Part shown: positions 9,060 through 17,849 of the stretch, one piece after another
Layout of the letters: each line of letters begins with the position of its first letter
Numbering within the stretch: the stretch's first letter is position 1
Source of the DNA: Planctomycetaceae bacterium
GTDB lineage: Bacteria; Planctomycetota; Planctomycetia; Planctomycetales; Planctomycetaceae
Direction of reading: 5' to 3'
NCBI GenBank assembly: GCA_021732995.1
Contig: JAKFWA010000084.1
Span: 124,001 to 188,000, forward strand
DNA length: 64,000 bases
Notes under the pieces: generated by a model
Databases searched by the model: none
Told to the model about the DNA's origin: nothing
The model's input: only the letters and a program-made list of their open reading frames with translations
Made by a program: the position numbers and the translations under genes

Positions 9060-9688
9060 AATCTCGGATTTACTATTTCCGCCGAGTGGTGTTGGCAACG
9101 TGCCTATGCCTGAGCCTCTGTGGCATGCTCCTGAATTCCGCCGATGTTGTCGCCGCGAAGTTCAACAAGGCGGTCGATGTCGGGCAGGTGGCTCCGGATT
9201 GGAAAGAGCTGATCGGCACGGACGACAAACGTCACAGCCTGTCGGACTTCAAGAATGCGAAGGCAATTGTCGTCGTCTTCACCTGCAACCACTGTCCGGT
9301 CGCGAAGGCTTACGAAGAACGCGTCCTGAAGCTCGCCGAGAAGTATCGGAAAGAAGACGTGCAGTTTGTGGCGATCAGCGTGAGCCTCATTGAGACCGAT
9401 CTGCTGCCCGAGATGAAGAAGCGGGCAGCAGACAAAAAGTATCCATTCCCCTATCTGCACGACTCGAGTCAGAAGACCGGCCGAGCTTACGGAGCGACCG
9501 CCACGCCGCAGGTGTTTCTGTTGAATGGCGCTCGCAAGATCACCTACATGGGCAAGATCGACGACGAGATGCACGCCGACCGCGTGACCGAATCGTTTCT
9601 CGACATCGCGATCCGCGCCACGCTGGATGGCAAAGAACCTGAAGTCACCGAAACGAAGCCCGTTGGCTGTCCGATTCAGTACGAGTGA
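9056..9688 (+). CDS. Exported thioredoxin-fold (redoxin/AhpC-TSA type) protein
   Basis: A 210-residue protein with a signal peptide (hydrophobic residues 10-30, cleavage near VVAA) and a thioredoxin-like domain. IVVVFTCNHCPVAKAYEERV (71-90) contains the CxxC pair C77-x-x-C80; the NHCPVAK context is that of the ResA/TlpA- and AhpC-TSA-like proteins abundant in planctomycetes. The cis-proline loop is seen in GATATPQVFLLN. It probably transfers electrons or thiol equivalents in the periplasm. Its ATG overlaps the stop of the heme-motif gene (ATGA), so the two are almost certainly translated together; the pair could mature or reduce the upstream cytochrome, as ResA does for apocytochrome c, but this is inference. 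SD-like GGAAGGA is about 12 bases before the start. Confidence 0.88.
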   Translation: MKSRIYYFRRVVLATCLCLSLCGMLLNSADVVAAKFNKAVDVGQVAPDWKELIGTDDKRHSLSDFKNAKAIVVVFTCNHCPVAKAYEERVLKLAEKYRKEDVQFVAISVSLIETDLLPEMKKRAADKKYPFPYLHDSSQKTGRAYGATATPQVFLLNGARKITYMGKIDDEMHADRVTESFLDIAIRATLDGKEPEVTETKPVGCPIQYE

Positions 9689-9727
9689 GCTGATCCGGTT
9701 CGCCACTACCGCTCAAGGGACCAAACA

Positions 9728-10384
9728 ATGTTGAAACTCATGATTTCCGCCGGCCTCGTGATGTTGGCCGTGATGCAGATGCAAGTCGCTCACGCCGCTG
9801 AAGGCGATGCGAAGAAGCTCGTCGAACAGGTCGTGGCGAGTGCGGGCGGCGAAGAGAAGCTGCTGAAGGTGTTCAAGTTCCGTGAGCGCGTGCTGATTAC
9901 ATCGACTCCGGCCGCTCCCGTGACTGCCGACGAAAAGGGGAATCGCACGTCGGTAGTGCAGGTGGCTGGAGAGTGGTGGCTTGGCACAACCAAGCGGGGC
10001 AAAGACAAGGTCCGCGTGCTGGCATGGGCCTGGAGTTTGCAGATTCTGCTGGACCCGAAATCAAAGGTCGAAGCGATTGAGGATTCGACCATTAACGGTA
10101 AGCCCGTTCTGGGACTGCGCGTGACCGAGTCTATCAAGGAGCCGATCGAGCTGTATTTCGATAAGGACCAGAAGCAGTTGGTCGCCATCGACTACACCGA
10201 CACACGGCACATCTTCAGCGAATGGAAGAAAACCGAGGGTGGCTTCAGCTACCCAACTCACGTCGCCGGTTATCGCTTCACCAACAAGACGACCCGCACA
10301 ACCAGCGACAAGCAGTGGTATCAGACCGACATTCTGGAACTGACGCCGTTGCCGGACGTTCCCGCGGAGCTGAAAGGCAAGTAG
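9728..10384 (+). CDS. Small exported protein, LolA/outer-membrane-carrier-like
   Basis: A 218-residue protein with a clear signal peptide (MLKLMISAGLVMLAVMQMQV, cleaved at AHA-AEG). The mature part has alternating beta strands (FRERVLIT, VVQVAGEWWLG, LQILLDPKSKVEAI, GLRVTESIKEPIELYFD, LVAIDYTDTRHIFSEW) that resemble the half-barrel of LolA/LppX-like carriers, with GFSYPTHVAGYR near the end. I do not recognise a named family, and the LolA resemblance is only structural pattern. AAGGGA lies 8 bases before the ATG. It is the last of the plus-strand exported cluster, 39 bases behind the thioredoxin-fold gene, and converges with the parvulin gene. Confidence 0.6.
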   Translation: MLKLMISAGLVMLAVMQMQVAHAAEGDAKKLVEQVVASAGGEEKLLKVFKFRERVLITSTPAAPVTADEKGNRTSVVQVAGEWWLGTTKRGKDKVRVLAWAWSLQILLDPKSKVEAIEDSTINGKPVLGLRVTESIKEPIELYFDKDQKQLVAIDYTDTRHIFSEWKKTEGGFSYPTHVAGYRFTNKTTRTTSDKQWYQTDILELTPLPDVPAELKGK

Positions 10385-10413
10385 AGAATGCCTCCGACCC
10401 GCAGTGATCGTGC

Positions 10414-11352
10414 CTAAGACCGCTTCTCGATCTTGCCTTCGGAACGCAGTTGCTTGAGCAAGCGGCGTTGCAGTTCCATCGACAATGTCTCGACGATTTC
10501 GGGCCGAGCATCTTCGAGGCTCAGGTCACCGGGGCTGATTTCCGTCACGGTGATCAAGTGCCAGCCGAAGCGCGTCTGGAACGGTTCACTGATCTCGCCG
10601 GGCTTCAGGCGAAACGCAGCCTGACTGATCTCAACCGGCATCTGGCCGCGATAGGGAAAGCTGCCGAGGTCTCCGCCATCACTGGCGCTGGGGCTGTCGG
10701 AGTGCTGCTTGGCAGCATCCGCGAAGGTGAGTTCTTTCTTGAGGATCTGTTGCCGCAGAGCGGTCAGCTCGGCGCGGATCGCTTCGATGTCTGCGTTCTC
10801 GTTGACGCGTTTCACGATCTGCGCGGCGCGAACTTCGGTGCCGTCGTATTCGGTACGATGCTTCGTCCAGTATTCGCGAATCGCTTCTTCGGTCAGCACC
10901 TGCAGCGCGTGCGTGCGCCAGCGGAACGAGAGTGCGACTTCCTCGCGGAATGTTTCGCGCGTGTAGCCGCGAACTTTCAAAGCTTCATCGAGGCTCTTGC
11001 CCTCTTCCTTGAAAAGTGCTTCGAGGCGGGTCATCTGCTGATCGACGAGAATCTTGCTGTGCTCGACCTTGCGTTTGGTGAGGTACTGTTTGAGCAGCGC
11101 GCGGTCGATGAGATCGTCAACGAAGCGGGCTCGCACGGCGTCGCGTTGAGCGTCCGGAATGCGACGCGAGAGGAACAGAAATTCGAGATCGCGATCGGTG
11201 AGCTTCTGGCCGTTCACGGTCGCGATGAGCTTGTCTTCAGCGAGTATCGGCCTTGGCGCGGCGAGGCTACTGACCAGAATCAGGCAGAGGCACAACCACC
11301 GCGACAGCGTTCCGATTGCGGAGCAACCAGCGACAATGGGCCATGCTGACAT
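10414..11352 (-). CDS. Exported parvulin-type peptidyl-prolyl cis-trans isomerase
   Basis: A 312-residue SurA/PrsA-like chaperone. An N-terminal hydrophobic signal (residues 15-38, WLCLCLILVSSLAAPRPILA) directs export. ATVNGQKLTDRDLEFLFL opens a SurA-like N-terminal helical domain, and the parvulin domain spans about 165-275 with EVRAAQIV, FADAAKQHSDSPSASDGGDLG and FGWHLITVTE, all typical of the PpiC rotamase. It would assist folding of exported or outer-membrane proteins, fitting the several beta-barrels in this window. GAGGGAG stands about 7 bases before the ATG. Downstream of the phosphatase gene on the same strand by 108 bases. Confidence 0.9.
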   Translation of the reverse strand: MSAWPIVAGCSAIGTLSRWLCLCLILVSSLAAPRPILAEDKLIATVNGQKLTDRDLEFLFLSRRIPDAQRDAVRARFVDDLIDRALLKQYLTKRKVEHSKILVDQQMTRLEALFKEEGKSLDEALKVRGYTRETFREEVALSFRWRTHALQVLTEEAIREYWTKHRTEYDGTEVRAAQIVKRVNENADIEAIRAELTALRQQILKKELTFADAAKQHSDSPSASDGGDLGSFPYRGQMPVEISQAAFRLKPGEISEPFQTRFGWHLITVTEISPGDLSLEDARPEIVETLSMELQRRLLKQLRSEGKIEKRS

Positions 11353-11460
11353 TTCAAACTCCCTCTTGAATTTCGCTTGTGGCTATCAGCATCCAAGCAA
11401 CTGGCCGCGTTTGCGCGGACCATCCTGTCCGCGGCGGCGAGTTGCTGATCGGTACCGTTC

Positions 11461-13188
11461 TTACTCGTTACGGCTGAACGTCATGATCGTGATGTCATCG
11501 TTCTGGGGGCGCCCGTTCGCGTGACGACGCACGTCGGCCAGCAATGCTTTGCCCAGTTCATCAGCGGTTTTGGGACCGTTGAGGATCACCTCACGCATGC
11601 GTTCGAGCGTGTAGAGATTGCTGTTGGGGTCCATGGCTTCATCGACACCATCGGTGAAGAGCACGAACAGCTCGCCCGGGTTGATGTCGCGCTCCGCGAC
11701 ATCGTAGGGGTAGCCTTCCATCACACCGATGGGTAACCCGGTGAGTTCATCGGAAAACTCTTCGATCGTACCATCCGGCTTGCGAATCATCGGGGACATG
11801 TGCCCTGCGTTGACGATGCGCAGTCGATGTTTCTTGGTGTCGAGCACGATGAGCTGATAGGTCACGAACCGACCTTCGACCATGTTCGCGCACATGTGGT
11901 TATTGATCTTCTCAATCGCCAGATGCGGGTCGTGAATGAAGGGCATCACGTTCTGCACGCAACTGGAGATACGCGACATGATCAAAGCGCCAGGTACACC
12001 TTTGCCCGCGACGTCGCCAAAGCTCAGGCAGATCAAATCGTCAGTCAACCGGAAGCAATCGTAGTAGTCACCACCGACTGCCTGGGCCGCGTCGTAGGAC
12101 GCATAGAAGCTGTAGCCTGGCGCAGTTGGCAGCGTGCTCGGCAGCAAGGCGCGTTGCACCGCCATGGCGATCTTCATTTCGCCGTCCTGCTTCTGCTTCT
12201 CCATCCACGTCTTCATCAGGCGGGCGTTTTCGTACGTGAGCGACGCCTGACCCGCGACGGTCAGCAGGATTTCGAGATCTTCCTGGCCGAATTGAGCCAT
12301 CGGGTTCTGAGTGTCGATGTTGATCACGCCGAGCGGTTCGCCCTGCTTATCGAGCATCGGCACGCACATCATCGAGCGGATGGCGAGATTCGAAATGGAC
12401 TCGCTGGCCGTGAATTCATTCGAGGCGTCGGCGGACAAAATGCCGCGTTTCTCGGTGAGCACCTTGTTGAGAATCGTGCGGCTGAGCTTCACCGTCGCGT
12501 CTTCGCTTTCGCGGCGATGCTTGTACGCCTTCGGGATCATCTGCCCGTTGTCCGGATGCTTCAGCACGACGACACCGCGATCCGCCTGCGGGAAGACAGT
12601 GAACAACGTGTCGAGGATCTTGGGCAACATGGCGTCCAGATCTGTCTCACCCGTCAGAGCGCGGGTGATGTCGATCACGGCCTTGAGCTTGTCCTGCGGG
12701 CGGACGTCCATCAGACCGAAGCCACCACCGGCTCCGGCGCCACCCTGAATCAGCTCTTCGATTTCTTCTGCGTCCGCGTCGTCCGTTAACGCGATGGTCG
12801 CCTCGACGTCGATCGTGCCACCGAAACCACCGTCGTCGCTTACCGGTCTCGGTCGAGGCGCAGGTGGAGCAACGCGCGGAGCCGCTGCGGGAGCGGAGGC
12901 GCCTTCGGCTTCAAAACGCACGAGCAGGTTGCCGAACTTGATGCGATCGTTGGGGGTGATCGGGACGCGCGATGTGATCTGCTTGCCGTTGACGAAGGTG
13001 CCGTTGCCGCTGCCGAGGTCCTCCAGAAAGTAGCTGGAGCCCTCGATCGAGAGCCTGGCATGCTTACGCGACACCGTGTTCGAATTCAGTTGAATGTCAC
13101 ATTCGGGAAGGCGGCCGACGATGGTCTCGGCGCCTTTCAGGTCGAACGGAATCGCTTTGCCTTCGTGCAGCAGAACCAACTTCGCCAT
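11461..13188 (-). CDS. FHA-GAF-PP2C (SpoIIE-type) serine phosphatase
   Basis: A 575-residue cytoplasmic signalling protein. The N-terminal FHA domain (about 1-100) binds phosphothreonine, shown by IVGRLPECDIQL, VSRKHARL and LGSGNGTFVNG. A linker rich in Ala/Pro follows, then a GAF domain (about 185-335; GVINIDTQNPMAQF, SMMCVPML) for small-molecule or redox sensing. The C-terminal PP2C-like phosphatase (about 350-575) has GGDYYDCF, FGDVAGKGVPGAL and LFTDGVDEAMD, with the metal-binding aspartates of the SpoIIE/RsbU family. RsbU-type enzymes dephosphorylate anti-sigma antagonists or other phosphoproteins; with two Ser/Thr kinases in the window, an opposing role is plausible but not shown. No partner switch genes are adjacent. 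Confidence 0.93.
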   Translation of the reverse strand: MAKLVLLHEGKAIPFDLKGAETIVGRLPECDIQLNSNTVSRKHARLSIEGSSYFLEDLGSGNGTFVNGKQITSRVPITPNDRIKFGNLLVRFEAEGASAPAAAPRVAPPAPRPRPVSDDGGFGGTIDVEATIALTDDADAEEIEELIQGGAGAGGGFGLMDVRPQDKLKAVIDITRALTGETDLDAMLPKILDTLFTVFPQADRGVVVLKHPDNGQMIPKAYKHRRESEDATVKLSRTILNKVLTEKRGILSADASNEFTASESISNLAIRSMMCVPMLDKQGEPLGVINIDTQNPMAQFGQEDLEILLTVAGQASLTYENARLMKTWMEKQKQDGEMKIAMAVQRALLPSTLPTAPGYSFYASYDAAQAVGGDYYDCFRLTDDLICLSFGDVAGKGVPGALIMSRISSCVQNVMPFIHDPHLAIEKINNHMCANMVEGRFVTYQLIVLDTKKHRLRIVNAGHMSPMIRKPDGTIEEFSDELTGLPIGVMEGYPYDVAERDINPGELFVLFTDGVDEAMDPNSNLYTLERMREVILNGPKTADELGKALLADVRRHANGRPQNDDITIMTFSRNE

Positions 13189-13290
13189 CGCAGTGATCCG
13201 ATAAAGCGTTGTGAAACAGTAACCGTCAACGTGTCAGACAAGTTTGCAGCCCGCGGTCAGGCTGACACTCTTTGATGCTCTGTTTGGCCA

Positions 13291-14589
<1,299 letters not shown>

Positions 14590-14687
14590 GAGGAGTTGAG
14601 CTGTTCACTGGCCGGAGCCGACGAGCAACGAACGAAAACGCCAGCGGGGAGTGTGGCGCGGGCTGCGGACACGATCAAGGACCGTGG

Positions 14688-15521
14688 CTACTTACCGAGG
14701 TCCAACTTTGTCAACTTGCCTGCAAAGTCGACCTCGAATACGGCATTGGCACGAGGATCGGTTACCAGCAGCTTGTCGCCGCTCAGGCTCAGACCGACAG
14801 GATTCACCAGCGGCGCCCCGGAAACCAGCTTCTCCAGCTTGCCTTCGGGCGAAATTTTCCAGACGCACTTGCCGTAACCGTCCGTCGCGTACATGAATTT
14901 GTCGGGACCGACGACAATGTTGTGAGCGAAGTCGATCGGTCGATCCGGCACAACAAGCGTTTGCTTGCCGTCTTTCGACACGAGGTGCACCTGATCCTTC
15001 GTCGTCGACAGCACCACCAGGTTACCGTCAGCATCGAAAGTCAGGCCGCGCGGGGCCGAGATTGAGATGAACTCGGACGCCGTACCGCCTTCGGCCGGCA
15101 CTTTGTAGATCTTGTGCAGTTCCAGATCGGCGACGAACAGCGTGCCTTCCGCGTCGGGAGCGATCGCCATCGGAATGCCGATGCCAACACCGCTCTTGAT
15201 CAGCGGAGTCGGCTGACCCGCGTCGTCCAGACGATAGATCTGCCGCGTGGCCGAGTCGCCCACCAGCACCTTGCCGGCCTTGTCGAGCGCGATGCACCGC
15301 GGAGCATTCAGCGGAGTGCGGAACTTGGGCGAGCCCTCAAAGAACTTCTTGAGCGCCCCGTCTTTGGACTGCCACACGCCGTGCATCTTCAGATCGACGA
15401 CAAAGATCGATCCATCGGCGGCCTTCACCGCACCCAGCGGGTACTGCATCTCTTCCGCACGGACGGTTGTCGTCAGCAGAAGCAGCAGTCCGCACGCAAT
15501 TCCTCGCACCAGCATCCGCAT
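14688..15521 (-). CDS. Exported NHL/SMP-30-like beta-propeller protein
   Basis: A 277-residue secreted protein with a signal peptide (MRMLVRGIACGLLLLLTTTV, cleaved near RAEE). Six or so repeated blades follow, each with the NHL-type pattern of a hydrophobic strand, a DxxGxxxVxD turn and a strand: KAADGSIFVVDLK, LDKAGKVLVGDS, PDAEGTLFVADLELH, DADGNLVVLSTT, GPDKFMYATDGYG, LSGDKLLVTDPR. Such propellers bind proteins or act as lactonases; no metal-site residues stand out. I chose the ATG at 15521 over one at 15569 because the signal peptide begins there. It is next to the cyclophilin gene on the same strand. Confidence 0.82.
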   Translation of the reverse strand: MRMLVRGIACGLLLLLTTTVRAEEMQYPLGAVKAADGSIFVVDLKMHGVWQSKDGALKKFFEGSPKFRTPLNAPRCIALDKAGKVLVGDSATRQIYRLDDAGQPTPLIKSGVGIGIPMAIAPDAEGTLFVADLELHKIYKVPAEGGTASEFISISAPRGLTFDADGNLVVLSTTKDQVHLVSKDGKQTLVVPDRPIDFAHNIVVGPDKFMYATDGYGKCVWKISPEGKLEKLVSGAPLVNPVGLSLSGDKLLVTDPRANAVFEVDFAGKLTKLDLGK

Positions 15522-15612
15522 GTGGCAGGCCCTCGGAGAGTGGGTGATGCAATCCAGCTCCGCCCGCATCCAAGAACAGGAAACGGGCGGAGCCAGAAAT
15601 TGTGCACGCGAA

Positions 15613-16152
15613 CTAGCCCTTTGGCGTCACGATGACGCGTGCTGAATTGATCTTCACGTCCTTCAGCGGACGATCGCCTGAGCCGGTGGCGACGTCGCCG
15701 ATGGACAGCGCGACTTTCAGGCTGGCATCGTCAGCGGTTTTGCCAAAGACAGTGTATTGGCGATCCAGGTGCGGAACCCGGGCAACGCACACGAAGAACT
15801 GCGAACCAGCCGAGTTCGGATCGTTGGTGCGAGCCATCGACAGCACGCCGGGTTCGTGCAGTTTGTCATTGAATTCCGCGGGAATCTTGTAGCCAGGACC
15901 ACCGGTTCCGCGTCCTTCCGGACAGCCGACCTGGACCATGAAGCCCTTGATGACGCGATGGAAGATGATGCCGTTGTAGAAGCCGATCTTGGTCAGGCCG
16001 ATAATGTTACGGCAATGCCCCGGAGCTACGTCCGGATAGAGTTCGAGCAACATCTTGCCCATCGTGGTGTCGAATTCGACCTGGTACTTGTTCTTCGAGA
16101 AGTCGACGTCTTTCAGAGCTTCATCAACTTCAGCACGACGATTTGCAGCCAC
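15613..16152 (-). CDS. Cyclophilin-type peptidyl-prolyl cis-trans isomerase
   Basis: A 179-residue cytoplasmic cyclophilin. The active-site signature FHRVIKGFMVQVGCPEG is complete, including the catalytic arginine in FHR; GSQFFVCVARVPHLDRQYTVFGK gives the QFF and the conserved LDRQYTVFG segment (human cyclophilins have LDGKHVVFG). Length is standard for a single-domain bacterial enzyme with a short N-terminal extension of about 20 residues (AANRRAEVDEALKDVDFSKN). No signal peptide. The start is GTG at 16152 with AAAGG about 10 bases upstream. Its gene follows the membrane DUF1559 gene by 122 bases. Confidence 0.95.
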   Translation of the reverse strand: MAANRRAEVDEALKDVDFSKNKYQVEFDTTMGKMLLELYPDVAPGHCRNIIGLTKIGFYNGIIFHRVIKGFMVQVGCPEGRGTGGPGYKIPAEFNDKLHEPGVLSMARTNDPNSAGSQFFVCVARVPHLDRQYTVFGKTADDASLKVALSIGDVATGSGDRPLKDVKINSARVIVTPKG

Positions 16153-16274
16153 GTTATGTTGACCTTTCTAGGTGCGGCCAATGCCGCAAGGAAACGAGGT
16201 TCGCCAAGCAACCAATTGCCAGAGCCGCCACAATTTAGTGCGCTGACCCGCCGCTCGAAACCAAGTCCCGCAGT

Positions 16275-17378
16275 TCATTTGTCGGGGATTGCCGCCGGTT
16301 CGCGACTCGGGATCGTCAAGAGCGCCCTCAAGACCGCCGGATCAATCTTCTCGGAAAGGGTTCTTGTCGATCCATTCGCCAGGGCAACATTCACGCCATA
16401 CGGATGATAAGACGACAAGATTGAACGTGACGTGCCGGGTTTCGGTCCGGGTTGGTTCATGCTGATGGAGTCATCAACCAGTTGCACATCCCGCGGCTCC
16501 AGCCAGGGAATCTGACGGCCGCAGGCCTCAACGAACGCGATCTTTTCCCTGTCGTCTTTGAGCGACTCAAACCAGTTTGGTCGCGGGATCTCATCGGGGG
16601 TTCGACCCACCGACGTTCCGAACGCGGTCTCCCCGGTCACCATTGCATAAGACGTAAATTGCTGCGGTTCAACTCCGTCGGAAGGTTCTGATGGACAGCC
16701 ATAGGTACGCGGTCTCTGGCTCAGGAGCGTTGAGTTCGAAGGGCCGTTCCAGATCTCGTCGTCTTTGTAGAGCTTTCGAAGCGGTTGGGCGTCGATGTAG
16801 GGTAACAGTTCCACGCGCCAACTTCGGTCAGGCTGTTGGCTGTCTCGAATCACTGGCGGGCAGAACCGACCTCGCCTCGCCTGATCTTCATGCGTCGCCT
16901 GAAGGACCGACGTCAGACGCCCCCTGCAATTTGACCGACGCGCGCTTTCCTGCGAGTTTCGCGCAGCCGGCAGCAGCCAGCCCATCAGCACTCCGATCAG
17001 CGACACGGTTAAAAAGCCGCCCGACGCATAAGACGGCTTGTCTGTTGGGCAGCCCACGCGAGCCAGGCATGCCGAATTCAGCAGCACTATGAGCAGCATC
17101 TGGAACATGAAAAAGCTGACGTCCGACTGCTGCGTTCTGCCATCAGTCGGCGATCCGGGTTCAGCAACACTTCCCCAAACCGTCCGGGCGAGCAACGTGG
17201 TGGCAAACACTCCGCTCAGCCCTAAAACCAGTTCCACACGGCTTGCCGGCCGGCGCGGTCGTCTCAACAGGTATACGATCGAGCCCAGCAGTATCACGAC
17301 GATCGCGATATTGATCAGGAACGCGACGTCCGGCGCCAGTAGCCACGGTCGAGCAGGCGGAAAAGCAAATTCAGCCAT
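16275..17378 (-). CDS. Membrane protein with C-terminal DUF1559-like domain
   Basis: A 367-residue protein. The first 145 residues hold four hydrophobic segments (about 17-37, 52-72, 90-105 and 121-138). After PAARNSQESARRSNCRGRL the sequence follows the DUF1559 pattern: SWRVELLPYIDAQPLRKLY, RTYGCPSEPSDG, TSYAMVTG, and an ending of SSYHPYGVNVALANGSTRTL. Usual DUF1559 proteins have a single type IV pilin-like N-terminal helix with a prepilin cleavage site; here that part is replaced by a multi-pass region. The function of DUF1559 is unknown although it is greatly expanded in planctomycetes. It is divergent to giant protein 1 with 471 bases between them. Confidence 0.75.
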   Translation of the reverse strand: MAEFAFPPARPWLLAPDVAFLINIAIVVILLGSIVYLLRRPRRPASRVELVLGLSGVFATTLLARTVWGSVAEPGSPTDGRTQQSDVSFFMFQMLLIVLLNSACLARVGCPTDKPSYASGGFLTVSLIGVLMGWLLPAARNSQESARRSNCRGRLTSVLQATHEDQARRGRFCPPVIRDSQQPDRSWRVELLPYIDAQPLRKLYKDDEIWNGPSNSTLLSQRPRTYGCPSEPSDGVEPQQFTSYAMVTGETAFGTSVGRTPDEIPRPNWFESLKDDREKIAFVEACGRQIPWLEPRDVQLVDDSISMNQPGPKPGTSRSILSSYHPYGVNVALANGSTRTLSEKIDPAVLRALLTIPSREPAAIPDK

Positions 17379-17849
17379 GACTGATCTCTATCTCATCGTG
17401 AGGCGTTGTTTTCACTCCCTGACAGTCTGTGAACAATCTTTCGCACCTCAAGGCGACTTCACACGGAAACACGTCAACGATCCGCCCAAATTCAGCGTCT
17501 GGGGCTTCGATGTCCGCTCGCGCGCGATTGACGCCGCAGGAGATTCAATTGTCCGCAACAACAGCCCATTGCTCGCGAGTCGCGTTCGCCTTCGTTGAAC
17601 AGCTCGGCCCTCGCCGCAGTGTCTTTCGCTGAAAGAAGTTGATCGATGCAAGAGGTGAACTGGCGAGACGTCCACAAGCTCCCGCGCATCAATAGCCTGG
17701 CAGATTCCTGCGGAACATGTTTTCGCGTGATGCTTTGTGTATCACTGGTTGCATTCTTTCAACCAGTAAACTCGAATGCCCCGCGATTTTAGAGAATGCG
17801 GATTTGCGACTGCTTGATCGACCTGGCTTGAGAAGAACAGGGCCTCTTC
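17379..17849. other. Non-coding divergent spacer before giant protein 1
   Basis: No supportable gene. Short frames exist on both strands (for example 17448-17675 minus) but lack ribosome sites and family features. This stretch must contain the promoters of the DUF1559 gene and of the giant surface protein. The bases just before 17850 (CAGGGCCTCTTC) offer no strong Shine-Dalgarno site. Confidence 0.6.
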
